A stretch of DNA of 64,000 bases, from assembly GCA_021776235.1 (NCBI GenBank), contig JAJFGG010000019.1, positions 57,734-121,733 of the forward strand, read 5' to 3'. Of this stretch, positions 11,465-21,886 are shown in pieces. The first letter of the stretch is position 1, and each line of letters starts with the position of its first letter. The DNA comes from Alphaproteobacteria bacterium (GTDB lineage: Bacteria; Pseudomonadota; Alphaproteobacteria; GCA-2731375). Under the pieces are notes generated by a model, which searched no databases, was not told the origin of the DNA, and saw only the letters and a list, made by a program, of their open reading frames with translations. The translations under genes were made by a program, and so were the position numbers.

Positions 11465-12589
11465 GTGAGCCAAATGGACGAAGTTCGGCCAATATTCAGC
11501 GAAGACGAGTCCGGCAATCTTGTGGCCATGAAGCCTTCGGCGCCACCAAATGAGGATGCTCTGCAGGAATTGATCGCCGACTTTCCGGAGATCGTTAGTG
11601 AGCAGGAGGGTGAACTGCTCCTGATTAGGCGCGAGCAAGGCATTCCGGGAGAAGAGGAAGGGTCGGATCGCTGGTCGCTTGACCATCTATTCGTGAGCCG
11701 AAATGCTGTTCCGGTTCTGATCGAGGTAAAGCGCGCTTCGGATACGAGAATTCGCCGTGAGGTCATTGGACAGCTGTTAGACTATGCCGCCAACGGCGTT
11801 GCCTTCTGGCCAGCCGGCACATTGGAATCGGCTTTTCAAAAAACCAGCGAGGCTGCAGGTGAAGATGCCGACACAAGGCTTGATGTGTTCCTGGGAGGCA
11901 AGGATGCATCGGAGTTTTGGACACAGGTCGATGCCAATTTGTCAGCCGGTCGTATCCGCCTTGTCGTCGCAGCCGATGTGATTCCCTCTGAACTGGCCAG
12001 GGTCATCGAATTTCTCAACGAACAGATGAAGGCCGAGGTCCGGGCGGTCGAGCTGCGTTACTTCGAAAGCAGCGACGGACGCCGACTACTTGTTCCCCGC
12101 ATCATTGGCGAGACGGAGAGGAGCAAGTCCTCGAAGGGCGGTAGTGCGAGACCGAAGCTTGAACCGATTTCCTTAGATGACTGGGTGACCTCGCATATGG
12201 ACGTTCTGGGTCCCGACACCGCAGCCGGGGTAAAGAACCATTTAGACCTCATGAAGCATCTTGGGGCCGAAATTAGCGTTACACCTGGACAAAGTTCGGT
12301 CTATGCGAATGTCATCGGCGAGGACGGCAAAATGTTGTCGCCTATGTTTTTGCTGAAGAACGGCACAATCTCACTGAATTTTGGCTGGACATACAGTCGC
12401 CCAGGACTCGCTGACGAAGCCGTTCGGCAGAACTTGTTCCAACGCTTCAGCGATGCGGTGGGTGGCCTTTCCACTGCGAACATCAAAGGCCATCCGGCGT
12501 TTCCGGCAAGCCGGCTGTCTGACCCGGCCGCTGCCAAGGACTATGAGGCGCTGGCAACCGAATTTGTTGAACTGGCGAAAAAGGCTTGA
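11465..12589 (+). CDS. PD-(D/E)XK nuclease-fold protein of unknown function
   Basis: The 374-residue product has an endonuclease-like core at residues 72-105: LDHLFVSRNAVPVLIEVKR followed by VIGQLLDYAANG, giving the D...EXK pattern of the superfamily. The C-terminal part (from about residue 240) has no recognised motif and ends in an all-helical segment. It begins with GTG at 11465 after a GAGGG site and follows the DUF4268 gene by 12 bases, so both are probably expressed together. The similar HLGQLLTYASG / VIGQLLDYAANG segments suggest the two share a nuclease fold. The actual target is unknown. Confidence 0.7.
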   Translation: MSQMDEVRPIFSEDESGNLVAMKPSAPPNEDALQELIADFPEIVSEQEGELLLIRREQGIPGEEEGSDRWSLDHLFVSRNAVPVLIEVKRASDTRIRREVIGQLLDYAANGVAFWPAGTLESAFQKTSEAAGEDADTRLDVFLGGKDASEFWTQVDANLSAGRIRLVVAADVIPSELARVIEFLNEQMKAEVRAVELRYFESSDGRRLLVPRIIGETERSKSSKGGSARPKLEPISLDDWVTSHMDVLGPDTAAGVKNHLDLMKHLGAEISVTPGQSSVYANVIGEDGKMLSPMFLLKNGTISLNFGWTYSRPGLADEAVRQNLFQRFSDAVGGLSTANIKGHPAFPASRLSDPAAAKDYEALATEFVELAKKA

Positions 12590-12960
12590 GCGGAATGGCA
12601 GAGAGCGAAAATTAGAAGCGCGAACACGTTCAGGACTGGTTCTAGAAACGCTGTGATTTCAGGAAGAAGTTAGAAGATACCACGTTGAGTCTCTGGGAAC
12701 AGAAAGTCATATGACCGATTGCGCGGCTGGTTGACGAGAACGCTAGCGAGCCAGACTAAACCGCAGAATCATATGTCGTACATCTTTCTGAACATGTCTC
12801 TGAGCGAGCAGGTTCCCTGGAATAAAGCAGGAACAGCTGATCCAACCATTTCGGGACGCGCTTTGGGATGAAACTGTTCTCCTCGTCAAAGTGCGTCCAG
12901 CAACCCTACAATAGGTTATTGTGCAACCTTGAAATGAGAATGGAGGCGCGGAGCGAGCTT
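12590..12960. other. Intergenic region before the hsd operon
   Basis: 371 bases with no convincing gene. It must hold the promoter of hsdM, but no clear -35/-10 pair stands out. The open frame extending upstream of hsdM to 12868 is not preceded by a good ribosome-binding site. Confidence 0.45.
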
Positions 12961-14499
12961 ATGGCGAAGCAGGCAGAGAATGAAAACGGTGCAAACCTTG
13001 GCTTTGAAGCGGAGCTGTTCAAGGCCGCTGACAAGCTGCGCGGCAATATGGAGCCGTCGGATTATAAACATGTGGCACTGGGTCTAATCTTTCTTAAGCA
13101 TATCTCAGACAGCTTCGAGGCCAAGCGTGCCGAACTTCTCACCGAATATCCCGAAGGCGCAGAGGACCCGGATGAATACACCGCCGAGAATGTCTTCTGG
13201 GTACCGAAAGAGGCCCGCTGGTCCCACCTCCGGGCCAACGCCAAGCAGTCCGGCATCGGCAAGCTGATCGACGAGGCGATGCTGGCCATCGAAAATGTCA
13301 ACGCCAGCCTAAAGGCCGTGCTGCCCAAGGACTACGCCCGCCCGGCGCTCAATGCCGTCATGCTGGGCGAATTAATCGACTTGTTCTCGGGAATCCCTCT
13401 TGGCGAAGGCAAGGGCAAGGCGCGGGATGTGCTTGGCCGGGTGTATGAATATTTTATCGGCCAGTTCGCGGGCTCCGAGGGCAAGCGGGGCGGCGAGTTC
13501 TATACGCCCCGTTCGGTCGTGCGCACCATGGTCGAGATGCTGGAACCCCACGAGGGCCGGGTCTATGACCCCTGCTGCGGATCGGGCGGCATGTTCGTGC
13601 AGTCCGAAAACTTCGTGGAGTCTCATGAAGGGCGTATTGGCAACATCGCGATTTATGGGCAGGAGAGCAATTATACCACTTGGCGTTTGGCCAAGATGAA
13701 CCTCGCCGTCCGGGGCATTGACGCCGACATCCGCTGGAACTCGGAAGGCAGCTTCCACAAGGATGAACTGCCCGACCTGCGCGCCGACTACAGCCTCGCC
13801 AATCCGCCTTTCAACATTTCCGACTGGGGCGGGGAGCGTGTGCGCGAGGACGCCCGCTGGAAATACGGAATTCCGCCGGCCAGTAATGCCAACTTCGCCT
13901 GGCTGCAACATATCCTGCATCATTTAGGACCGAACGGTACGGCGGGCGTGGTGCTGGCCAACGGCTCCATGTCGTCAACCCAGTCAGGCGAGGGTGAGAT
14001 TCGAAAGGCAATGATTGAAGGGGACGTGGTTGATTGCATGATTGCCCTGCCAGGTCAATTGTTCTACTCCACCCAGATTCCAGCCTGTCTGTGGTTCCTG
14101 GCCAAAAACAAGAAAAACGAGAAATTTCGGGATCGATCCAGCGAGATATTGTTCATCGATGCCCGCAAGTTTGGTCACATGGTGGACCGCACCCGGCGCG
14201 AATTCTCCGACGCCGATATTGAATCCATCGCCGGCACCTATCACCGCTGGCGCGAGGGAAAGGATTACGACGATGTTGCCGGTTTCTGCAAATCCGCGAC
14301 TAGGATGGAAATCGCGACCCATGGCCATGTGTTGACGCCGGGCCGCTATGTGGGCACGGAAGCGGCGGAAGAGGACGACACACCCTTCCCTGAACGTTTT
14401 GCGGCACTACAGGTGAATCTAGAGGAGCAATTTACGCAATCCGGATTGCTGACTGAGACCATTCGGCAAAAGTTGGGAAGAGTAATTGCCAATGGTTGA
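12961..14499 (+). CDS. hsdM: Type I restriction-modification system methyltransferase subunit
   Basis: The 512-residue HsdM methylates adenine as part of the M2S complex. The SAM motif [10 protein letters not shown] is at about residue 203 and the catalytic motif NPPFN at about 281. The N-terminal helical domain ([35 protein letters not shown], split here as [13 protein letters not shown] and [12 protein letters not shown]) matches HsdM_N. ATG 12961 is preferred because GGAG lies 7 bases upstream. It overlaps hsdS by 8 bases. Both motifs are intact, so the enzyme is predicted active. Confidence 0.95.
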   Translation: MAKQAENENGANLGFEAELFKAADKLRGNMEPSDYKHVALGLIFLKHISDSFEAKRAELLTEYPEGAEDPDEYTAENVFWVPKEARWSHLRANAKQSGIGKLIDEAMLAIENVNASLKAVLPKDYARPALNAVMLGELIDLFSGIPLGEGKGKARDVLGRVYEYFIGQFAGSEGKRGGEFYTPRSVVRTMVEMLEPHEGRVYDPCCGSGGMFVQSENFVESHEGRIGNIAIYGQESNYTTWRLAKMNLAVRGIDADIRWNSEGSFHKDELPDLRADYSLANPPFNISDWGGERVREDARWKYGIPPASNANFAWLQHILHHLGPNGTAGVVLANGSMSSTQSGEGEIRKAMIEGDVVDCMIALPGQLFYSTQIPACLWFLAKNKKNEKFRDRSSEILFIDARKFGHMVDRTRREFSDADIESIAGTYHRWREGKDYDDVAGFCKSATRMEIATHGHVLTPGRYVGTEAAEEDDTPFPERFAALQVNLEEQFTQSGLLTETIRQKLGRVIANG

Positions 14500-15796
14500 A
14501 TGGCACCCGACAAAACTCGACGATTTGATAGAAGTAAGACATGGCTTTGCTTTCAAGGGCGAGTACTTTGTAAATGAGCCTCCTGGTGATTTACTTGTGA
14601 CCCCTGGCAATTTTGCAATTGGAGGAGGCTTTCAATGGGGAAGGGCAAAATTCTATCGAGGTGGTCCGGTTCCTGAAGAATACGTGCTTGCACCTGGTGA
14701 TCTTCTAGTGACAATGACAGATTTGAGCAAGGGTGCAGATACTCTTGGCTATTCTGCGGTTGTTCCCCAAAACCGTATTAGAATGCTGCATAACCAGCGG
14801 ATCGGAAAGGTTAGGCTAAAGAATTCACTAGCTGATCAGGGATTTATAAATTGGCTTCTGCGCTCCCCAGAGTATCGAAACGAAATTTTGGCGAGTTACA
14901 CTGGCTCAACTGTCAAGCACACATCGCCTACAAAGATCTGTGCCTATGAGTTTTTGCTACCTCCTGTTTCTGAGCAGCGAGCAATTGCCGCGATCCTCGG
15001 CAACCTCGACGACAAAATTGATCTGAACCGTCAAATGAACGAGACATTGGAGGAGATGGCGCGGGCGATCTTTAAGGACTGGTTCGTTGATTTCGGCCCC
15101 ACCCGTGCCAAGATTGAAGGTCGCGAACCCTTTTTTGCGCCGGAAATTTGGGATATTTTTCCAGACAACATGGACGATGAAGAAAAACCAGAGGGCTGGG
15201 AATTTTCGACCATAGGGAACGAAGTTGAAGTTTTCGGCGGCTCGACACCAAGCACAAAAGATGCCGCTTTTTGGAATGGCGATGTGAATTGGGCAACCCC
15301 GAAAGATCTCTCGGCCCTCACGGTTCCAGTTCTTCTGGATACGAAACGCCAAATCACCGATGCAGGCCTCGCTAAAATCAGTTCGGGCCTTCTGCCAGTG
15401 GGAACAGTTTTACTTTCTTCTCGCGCACCAATCGGCTATCTCGCAATAACGGAAGTCCCTACCGCCGTGAACCAAGGGTTCATCGCGATGATCTGCAATA
15501 GACGCATCTCAAACACCTTTGCCTGGTTATGGTGTGTGTCAAATATGGATGCCATTCTCGATAATGCGAATGGTTCCACATTTCAAGAAATTAGCAAGAG
15601 GAACTTTCGGCCCATCCCTGCAACTATTGCCACAGATGACGTCCATGAAGCGTTTGATGCTCTCGTCCGACCACTATATTTGCGGATCGTCGCGAACGAA
15701 CGCGAGTCTCGCGCTCTCGCCCAAGCTCGCGATTTGCTTTTGCCAAAGCTCATGTCTGGTGACCTGCGGCTTTCGGTAAAACGAACTCAACAATAG
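14492..15796 (+). CDS. hsdS: Type I restriction-modification system specificity subunit
   Basis: The 434-residue HsdS recognises the split DNA target. It shows two target-recognition domains (about residues 5-155 and 235-400) separated by the conserved coiled-coil spacer that begins [19 protein letters not shown] near residue 155; a second spacer-like helix ([20 protein letters not shown]) closes the protein. The start ATG 14492 overlaps hsdM; a TTG at 14486 is an alternative. The gene is clearly richer in A+T than hsdM and hsdR, as expected for specificity genes exchanged by recombination. Confidence 0.93.
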   Translation: MVEWHPTKLDDLIEVRHGFAFKGEYFVNEPPGDLLVTPGNFAIGGGFQWGRAKFYRGGPVPEEYVLAPGDLLVTMTDLSKGADTLGYSAVVPQNRIRMLHNQRIGKVRLKNSLADQGFINWLLRSPEYRNEILASYTGSTVKHTSPTKICAYEFLLPPVSEQRAIAAILGNLDDKIDLNRQMNETLEEMARAIFKDWFVDFGPTRAKIEGREPFFAPEIWDIFPDNMDDEEKPEGWEFSTIGNEVEVFGGSTPSTKDAAFWNGDVNWATPKDLSALTVPVLLDTKRQITDAGLAKISSGLLPVGTVLLSSRAPIGYLAITEVPTAVNQGFIAMICNRRISNTFAWLWCVSNMDAILDNANGSTFQEISKRNFRPIPATIATDDVHEAFDALVRPLYLRIVANERESRALAQARDLLLPKLMSGDLRLSVKRTQQ

Positions 15797-15800
15797 ACGA

Positions 15801-16835
15801 ATGCCCCAGATGCATTATTTCAAGGAGAGATTCATAGAGGAACTGAATGAGGAAGGCCCCGTATCCGTTCGAGTGTTCGAATGGCCTCCTGCTGAAGTTT
15901 TGCAAACGATGTCTCCTAACGATTTTGACGCACATTTTGCCGAATGGGTAGCTGGACAGAAACAATCGGCAAGAGACCGCGCCCAAGAGAATCTTGATGT
16001 GATGGGGTGCCTTGATCGCTTTAATAGTTTGCATGGTCAAATTGAACGACAAAGTGTGATCCCATTTGTTGGTGCTGGCATGTCGAGGCCTACGGGGTTT
16101 CCGTTATGGGGAGACTTCTTAAGTGGGCTGACATCAGACTTCCCAGACTTGCACGACCAAATAGAATCCTTGGTGAATAATTCAGAGTATGAATATGCAG
16201 CCCAGTGCCTAATTGATCGTATGGGGGAGATCGTTTTTTCTGAAGAAATCCAAAATTCATTAGGGTCAAGAAATCGAGTTATTAATGGGCCGGTGCAACT
16301 GTTACCTTCTCTTTTTAGGAGAGGGTGTATCTCTACAAATTTTGATTATGTTCTTGATGAAGTTTACGAAGCGGTTAACTTAAAATTCAGCGGCGAATTT
16401 TCTGGAGACCGCTTGAAGGATACTCCCCGCCGTATGGCAGAGGACCCTCATTGTATAATTAGGCTACATGGAGAAGCAGAGAGTGGCCATGGGAGAGTAC
16501 TAACAAGAGTCGAATTTGAAGCCTGTTATGCCAGTGCAAACGTATACAAAGAAATTTTTCGTGCCATTATCTCTAACTGTAGCTTGCTTTTTCTTGGCTG
16601 TAGTCTTTCTGCTGATCGAACGCTCACTACATTAAAGGAAATCAAACAGTCGGCATCGGTGGAAACGCCACGTCACTATGCTTTCCTTCCGCTTTACGAA
16701 GATACAGACAGAGAAACACGCAGGATCGAATTGGGGGAGGCTGACATTCACCCTATCTGGTATTCCCCAGAAAATCATGATCAAGCAATCGAGGATTTCC
16801 TTCTTTCTTTGATGGAGGGTGGGTTCCATGATTGA
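15801..16835 (+). CDS. SIR2-like domain protein within the hsd operon
   Basis: A 344-residue protein with a SIR2-type NAD-binding core. VIPFVGAGMSRPTGFPLWGDF near residues 86-105 is the GAGxS-like nucleotide loop, STNFDYVLD near 177 carries the catalytic Asn/Asp, and IIRLHGEAE near 222 carries the catalytic His. These match SIR2_2-type defence NADases rather than zinc-bearing deacetylases; no CXXC zinc pairs are seen. About 85 residues of unknown helical sequence precede the core. It starts 4 bases after hsdS and ends 30 bases before hsdR, and is AT-rich like hsdS. Family knowledge suggests NAD depletion on infection; regulation by the RM complex is inference. Confidence 0.82.
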   Translation: MPQMHYFKERFIEELNEEGPVSVRVFEWPPAEVLQTMSPNDFDAHFAEWVAGQKQSARDRAQENLDVMGCLDRFNSLHGQIERQSVIPFVGAGMSRPTGFPLWGDFLSGLTSDFPDLHDQIESLVNNSEYEYAAQCLIDRMGEIVFSEEIQNSLGSRNRVINGPVQLLPSLFRRGCISTNFDYVLDEVYEAVNLKFSGEFSGDRLKDTPRRMAEDPHCIIRLHGEAESGHGRVLTRVEFEACYASANVYKEIFRAIISNCSLLFLGCSLSADRTLTTLKEIKQSASVETPRHYAFLPLYEDTDRETRRIELGEADIHPIWYSPENHDQAIEDFLLSLMEGGFHD

Positions 16836-16865
16836 ACCCGTTCTGAGCGAATGGAAGATTGCGTA

Positions 16866-19800
16866 ATGGCCTTTTTTTCGGAAGCCAATTTGGAAGCAAT
16901 GCTGCTGGAGCAGATGAAAGGACTGGGTTACACCCGCCTCGCTGATAACGTGGCAGGCCCGGACGGCTCTACCCCGGAGCGCGAAGCATATTCTGACGTG
17001 ATATTGATGGGGCGCCTGGAGGAGGCGGTGGACCGGTTGAACCCGCACATCCCGTCCGAGGCTCGACATGATGCACTGAAGAAAGTCATTGCCACCGAGA
17101 CCCCGTCCTTGATCGAGGAAAACCGGCGCCTGCACCGCGCCATCGTTGAAGGCATTGATGTCGAGTTCTATGCCGAGGACGGCACCATTCGTGGCGACAA
17201 AGTCCGCCTGATCGATTTCGACGACCCGACATCGAATGACTGGCTTGCGCTGGATCAATTCACTGTTATTGAAAATGGCAACAACCGTCGCCCGGATGTG
17301 TTGGTTTTCGTCAATGGCCTTCCGCTCGGAGTGATCGAACTGAAGAACCCGGGCACCGAATCCGCCACCCTGACCAGCGCCTATAATCAGTTACAAACCT
17401 ACAAGGCGCAGATTCCGTCTCTATTCCGCACCAATACCGTCTTGGTCACCTCCGATGGGCTGATGGCCCGCATGGGCTCGCTGACCGCCAACAAGGAACG
17501 CTTTATGCCCTGGCGGACAACGGACGGAACCAGCGTCGCACCCAAGGGCAGCCCGGAGATGGCCGTTCTGATTGAGGGGATATTCGAGAAGCGCCGCTTT
17601 CTTGATCTGATCCGCGATTTCACAGTGTTCGGCGACTCCGGCTCCGGCATTGCCAAAATTATTGCAGGCTATCATCAATTTCATGCGGTTAAGCGCGCCG
17701 TGGACTCCACCCTGCGGGCCCTGCCCGAGAAACCAGCCCAGAATGATGACGACCTTTCCGGCATGCGGGAGGATCCGGAGGATTTCGGCCTTCCCAGTGT
17801 CAGGACTCATGCCGCCGGTGATCGGCGGGTCGGCGTGATTTGGCACACTCAAGGCTCGGGCAAGAGCCTGCTCATGGCGTTCTATGCCGGGCAACTGGTG
17901 CGGCGGCCCGAAATGGAAAACCCGACAATCGTGGTTGTCACAGACCGAAATGACCTGGACGACCAATTATTCGGCACCTTCTCCATGTGCCGTGATCTGA
18001 TCCGTCAAACGCCGATCCAGGCGGACAGCCGGGATGATCTGCAAAAGGCACTGAACCGGGCCTCTGGCGGTGTGATCTTCACCACCATCCAGAAGTTCGC
18101 CCCGGCAAAGGGCGAGAGTACCTATCCGGTACTGACGGATCGGCGCAACGTGGTGGTGATCGCGGATGAAGCACACCGCAGCCAGTACGGTTTCAAGGCG
18201 CGGGTGGAACAGAAGACCGGCGAAATCGCCTATGGTTTCGCCAAATATTTGCGCGATGCGCTGCCTAATGCCTCCTTCATCGGCTTTACCGGCACGCCCA
18301 TCGAGAAGGACGATGTGAATACCCCCGCCGTGTTCGGCGAATACATCGACGTTTACGACATTAGCCGGGCGGTCGAGGACGGCGCAACGGTGCCGATCTA
18401 TTACGAAAGCCGTCTTGCCCGCATTGAATTGTCCGAAGAAGAGAAACCCCTGATCGATGCAGAGATTGAGGAATTGACCGAGGACGAGGCGCGTTCCGAG
18501 CAGGAAAGGCTGAAACGGAAATGGTCCACGGTCGAGGCCTTGGTTGGCGCCGAGAAACGCCTGAAGATGGTGGCGGCCGACCTGATCCAACATTTCGAGG
18601 ACCGGGTCGCGGCCATGAATGGCAAGGCAATGGCCGTCTGCATGAGCCGCCGTATTTGCGTCGCGCTTTACGATGAGATCGTGGCCCTACGTCCCGATTG
18701 GCATTCCGACGATGACAACGAGGGCACGATCAAGATCGTCATGACGGGTTCGGCCTCGGATCCGCAGGAGTGGCAGCCCCATGTGGGCAACAAGACCCGC
18801 CGCGACTTGCTGGCAAAGCGCGCCAAGGCTGCAAATGACCCGCTGAAGCTGGTAATTGTCTGTGATATGTGGCTGACCGGCTTCGATGCGCCCGCCTTGC
18901 ATACCATGTACATCGACAAACCAATGAGGGGCCACGGGCTGATGCAGGCCATTGCCCGCGTCAACCGTGTTTTCCGGGACAAGCCTGCCGGTCTTGTCGT
19001 CGACTATATAGGCATCGCCCAGAACCTGAAGAATGCGCTTGGCCAGTATTCGGCGACTGACCAGAAGCAAGCGGGTGTGGACGAGAACGAGGCCGTCTCC
19101 CTCATGCTTGAGAAGTATGATGTGGTGCGGTGCATGTTCCATGGTTTCGACTACATGCGTGGCCTGACGGTCACGCCGCAGGAGCGCCTGACCGTCATGG
19201 CCGAGGCCGTCGAATGGATCCTGGATCAGCAGCACAAGGCCGCAGAGAAGGAAACCGACGGGGAAGCCAAGAAGCTGGCCCACCGGCGCTATCAGGATGC
19301 GGTGCTGGCGCTGTCCAAGGCTTTTGCCCTGGCGGCCGCCAGTGACGATGCCCGCAGGGTCCGTGACGAGATCGGTTTTTTCCAGACAATCCGGGTGGCG
19401 CTGGTCAAATCCTCAGGTGGTGCGGGAAAGTCCACCGGCCAGCAAGAATTCGCCATTCAGCAGATCGTCAACCGGGCCGTCGTCTCGACGGAGATCGTCG
19501 ATATCCTGGCCGCCGCCGGTCTTGGCACGCCTGATATCTCTATTCTGTCGGAGGAGTTTCTGGCCGAGGTTCAGGATATGAAGCAAAAGAACCTGGCGTT
19601 GGAAGCCCTCAAGAAGCTGCTCAATGACGAGATCAAATCCCGCAGCCGCTCAAATGTGGTGGAGACAAGGCGTTTCTCCGACCGGCTGGAAGAAGCCGTC
19701 GCCCGATATCATACGAACGCCATCAGCACGGTCGAAGTTTTACAGGAATTGATCGGCCTTGCCCGCGATATTCGGGAAGCCCGCAAGCGAGGCGAGGACG

Positions 19801-20090
19801 AAGGCCTTTCATCCGACGAAATCGCCTTCTATGACGCGCTCGCCGAAAACGAGAGCGCGGTGGAAGTGATGGGCAATGACACCTTGAAGATTATCGCCCA
19901 CGAACTTCTAACCGGCCTCAAGTCCAACGCCACTGTCGACTGGTCGCACCGGGAAAGTGCCCGCGCACGCATGCGGGTGCTGGTGAAACGGATACTGCGC
20001 CGCCATGGCTATCCACCGGACCTTCAGGACGCCGCCGTCCAGACCGTCCTCCAACAGGCCGAGGCCCTGTCTGCGGAATGGGCTGCCTGA
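16866..20090 (+). CDS. hsdR: Type I restriction-modification system restriction subunit
   Basis: The 1074-residue HsdR has the N-terminal nuclease motif ([19 protein letters not shown], near residue 145-160), the Walker [13 protein letters not shown] near 327, the DEAH box [13 protein letters not shown] near 433 and motif [13 protein letters not shown]. Motif VI appears as [16 protein letters not shown]. It cleaves and translocates unmodified DNA with HsdM and HsdS. The start at 16866 has GGAAG 8 bases upstream; ATG 16851 lacks a comparable site. All key motifs are intact. Its composition is similar to hsdM but not to the two genes between them. Confidence 0.95.
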   Translation: MAFFSEANLEAMLLEQMKGLGYTRLADNVAGPDGSTPEREAYSDVILMGRLEEAVDRLNPHIPSEARHDALKKVIATETPSLIEENRRLHRAIVEGIDVEFYAEDGTIRGDKVRLIDFDDPTSNDWLALDQFTVIENGNNRRPDVLVFVNGLPLGVIELKNPGTESATLTSAYNQLQTYKAQIPSLFRTNTVLVTSDGLMARMGSLTANKERFMPWRTTDGTSVAPKGSPEMAVLIEGIFEKRRFLDLIRDFTVFGDSGSGIAKIIAGYHQFHAVKRAVDSTLRALPEKPAQNDDDLSGMREDPEDFGLPSVRTHAAGDRRVGVIWHTQGSGKSLLMAFYAGQLVRRPEMENPTIVVVTDRNDLDDQLFGTFSMCRDLIRQTPIQADSRDDLQKALNRASGGVIFTTIQKFAPAKGESTYPVLTDRRNVVVIADEAHRSQYGFKARVEQKTGEIAYGFAKYLRDALPNASFIGFTGTPIEKDDVNTPAVFGEYIDVYDISRAVEDGATVPIYYESRLARIELSEEEKPLIDAEIEELTEDEARSEQERLKRKWSTVEALVGAEKRLKMVAADLIQHFEDRVAAMNGKAMAVCMSRRICVALYDEIVALRPDWHSDDDNEGTIKIVMTGSASDPQEWQPHVGNKTRRDLLAKRAKAANDPLKLVIVCDMWLTGFDAPALHTMYIDKPMRGHGLMQAIARVNRVFRDKPAGLVVDYIGIAQNLKNALGQYSATDQKQAGVDENEAVSLMLEKYDVVRCMFHGFDYMRGLTVTPQERLTVMAEAVEWILDQQHKAAEKETDGEAKKLAHRRYQDAVLALSKAFALAAASDDARRVRDEIGFFQTIRVALVKSSGGAGKSTGQQEFAIQQIVNRAVVSTEIVDILAAAGLGTPDISILSEEFLAEVQDMKQKNLALEALKKLLNDEIKSRSRSNVVETRRFSDRLEEAVARYHTNAISTVEVLQELIGLARDIREARKRGEDEGLSSDEIAFYDALAENESAVEVMGNDTLKIIAHELLTGLKSNATVDWSHRESARARMRVLVKRILRRHGYPPDLQDAAVQTVLQQAEALSAEWAA

Positions 20091-20112
20091 CCATGTGAGA
20101 GAGCTTGATCAC

Positions 20113-20323
20113 CTACTTCCCCAAATGCTCCCGCACCAGATCCAAAATCATATCCAGGCGGTCGTGGTGGGCCCAGTGGCCGGCGCCCTCTATGTTGGCG
20201 ACCGAGGCATTCTGAAACGGCGCCAGGCGGCCGTCTTCTTCGGGGTCCAAGGCCCAGCTTTCCGTGCCCCGGATCAGCAGCGTGGAGCAGGTGATGCGCG
20301 ACCACAGGTGGCGCACCTCGTCG
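20113..20323 (-). pseudogene. 3' fragment of alpha/beta-hydrolase gene (duplicate of 21887-22097)
   Basis: The minus strand encodes the last 70 residues of an alpha/beta hydrolase, including TLLIRGTESWALDPEEDGR and GAGHWAHHDRLD, ending at the same stop position as the complete gene at 21887. Hand alignment of 211 bases shows about 16 differences, mostly third-position. There is no start codon or N-terminal part. The two copies are in direct orientation and flank the DUF6236 gene. The divergence shows this is not a fresh duplication; it may have come from a related strain along with the island. Confidence 0.85.
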
Positions 20324-20587
20324 GTGGCAGGTCCGGAGCTGCATCTTCGGCCCGGTCGTAACTAGTGCTCAGGCGAGCCAGGTCTTCCATGATGCCGACA
20401 TCGGTGCCCAAATCCTTGGTGGTTACATTAGTGACATTCGCGTTCGACATTGCGCCGTTTCAGTGCAACTCCCCGATCAATCATTCAGGGCTTGTGACCG
20501 CCAAATTCCCTGGCACCTCGCTCATGTTCTGCCCACTATCTGCTAAGCGCTGTCCATTTGATTATAGCATCACGAAAATGCGACTTT

Positions 20588-20604
20588 TAGTATAAGCCAT
20601 ACTA
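20588..20604. promoter_or_regulatory. Candidate operator palindrome TAGTAT-N5-ATACTA
   Basis: Perfect 6-bp inverted repeat with a 5-base spacer in an AT-rich stretch about 120 bases before the DUF6236 gene. It could bind a dimeric regulator, but there is no regulator gene beside it. Confidence 0.25.
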
Positions 20605-20720
20605 TAAGATAGCATGGTAGTTGCATCGAAAGTGAGGGCGTGGCGCTGGCAAACAGAAAAATGGAGCCCCCCCTCGCGGATTGGGTTTGAAAAACACAGA
20701 TTGCAGGACGGAGGCTGTAG

Positions 20721-21836
20721 ATGGCTAACTCGACATCTATTTATTATCCCTGGATCGAAGTGCGTGATCCAGGGTGGCTCCGAACCGGGTGCCTATATTG
20801 GGACGTAATCCGCACTATAGTTCCTCGTTCCATCGGCGCGCCATATCATGATGCAGATTCAAGAAGCTTGGAAGATGAAGGAGTGCTTCAACCGTTTTTT
20901 GTTTCGTCGGATTTTGACGCTGTAGAAGATATCGCTGACGATTTTATTATGTACATGGAAACCAATCAGGCTAAAGAGGTCCTGCTTGGAGGCTCTGAGA
21001 GAAGTTCATATATCCATAAAGAAAAAATCTCTCCCTTAGTTCGCAACCTTACCCGTATACACCCTGAAAAACTGGCGTATCAACTCCGTGACTTGTTCGA
21101 AGATTCTGCCGTCATGCACAGGGGCGAGCGAGGGTGGCTAAGCATGGACGAACGGTTAGCAAATTATTACATGACCCTTCTCGCGACGCGAATTTCGAAT
21201 GAGATCGGCGCAAGTGTCGTCACTGACGAGAACAGTGCTGATGGGCTTAACCTTGTAGTCAAAGCGGGCTCAGCATTGCCGAACCCGGCAATATTCCAAC
21301 CCGATGCGCGGCGATGGCAGCGTCGCCTTCGTCATGGGTGGCCTGCACCGTCTGAACTCGTCGAGGGCGCGCTTGCAACCCTCGCCCTTGACGGCATCCA
21401 TATTGATCCGGAAGTGCCAATCGCAAAACTGCTGAAATTTAGGCAAGGCTACGCGGACGAACTTGGGCGGTTTCGTATGGCGATTGCGCAACTCGCGTCA
21501 CATATAGAGGACGACCTTCCTTTAGAAGCAATGCGGCAGCAGGTATGGGACGTATATACCAATGAGCTAGAACCGTCCGTTTCAGACCTCAAGAATGCCT
21601 TGGATGGGCATCGGGTGGGCTGGTTTGCGAAAGCGATGCTAAAAACTTCGTTTCTTTCGGTTGGGTCGAGTTCCCTATTGGCCACAGTTGGACTGGCTGT
21701 GCCGCAAGCTCTTTTGGCGGGCGCAGGTATCTCGCTTGTTGCTACGGGCCTTCTCTACAACGTTGAGAAGAGAGATAACATTCAAAGCAATCCCTACTCG
21801 TATTTGCTTCGCGCAGGTCGAGCGTTCGGTATGTGA
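20721..21836 (+). CDS. DUF6236-like family protein
   Basis: A 371-residue protein beginning MANSTSIYYPWIEVRDPGW and then LYWDVIRTIVP, a start reminiscent of DUF6236 family proteins, which are of unknown function and often found in accessory regions (recalled, not checked). The middle is mixed helical; near the C-terminus (about residues 310-345) two hydrophobic segments containing SVGSSSLLATVGLAVPQ and LLAGAGISLVATGLLY suggest membrane insertion. An AT-rich promoter region precedes it. It is enclosed by direct copies of the hydrolase 3' end, which marks it as an inserted cassette separate from the hsd operon. Confidence 0.65.
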   Translation: MANSTSIYYPWIEVRDPGWLRTGCLYWDVIRTIVPRSIGAPYHDADSRSLEDEGVLQPFFVSSDFDAVEDIADDFIMYMETNQAKEVLLGGSERSSYIHKEKISPLVRNLTRIHPEKLAYQLRDLFEDSAVMHRGERGWLSMDERLANYYMTLLATRISNEIGASVVTDENSADGLNLVVKAGSALPNPAIFQPDARRWQRRLRHGWPAPSELVEGALATLALDGIHIDPEVPIAKLLKFRQGYADELGRFRMAIAQLASHIEDDLPLEAMRQQVWDVYTNELEPSVSDLKNALDGHRVGWFAKAMLKTSFLSVGSSSLLATVGLAVPQALLAGAGISLVATGLLYNVEKRDNIQSNPYSYLLRAGRAFGM

Positions 21837-21886
21837 TCGCAATTAGGCGATACGAGACGTAGCAAGCCTCACCGAGATTGCCGACA

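Larger units (their letters stand above)
20091..20720. other. Long intergenic region with a hydrolase 3'-end remnant and AT-rich promoter zone
   Basis: 630 bases. The first part (20113-20323) is a duplicated hydrolase gene end. The middle contains a minus-strand reading frame starting ATG 20450 that runs into the remnant out of frame. The last 180 bases are AT-rich and probably hold the promoter of the next gene. No transposase or integrase is present. Confidence 0.7.
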
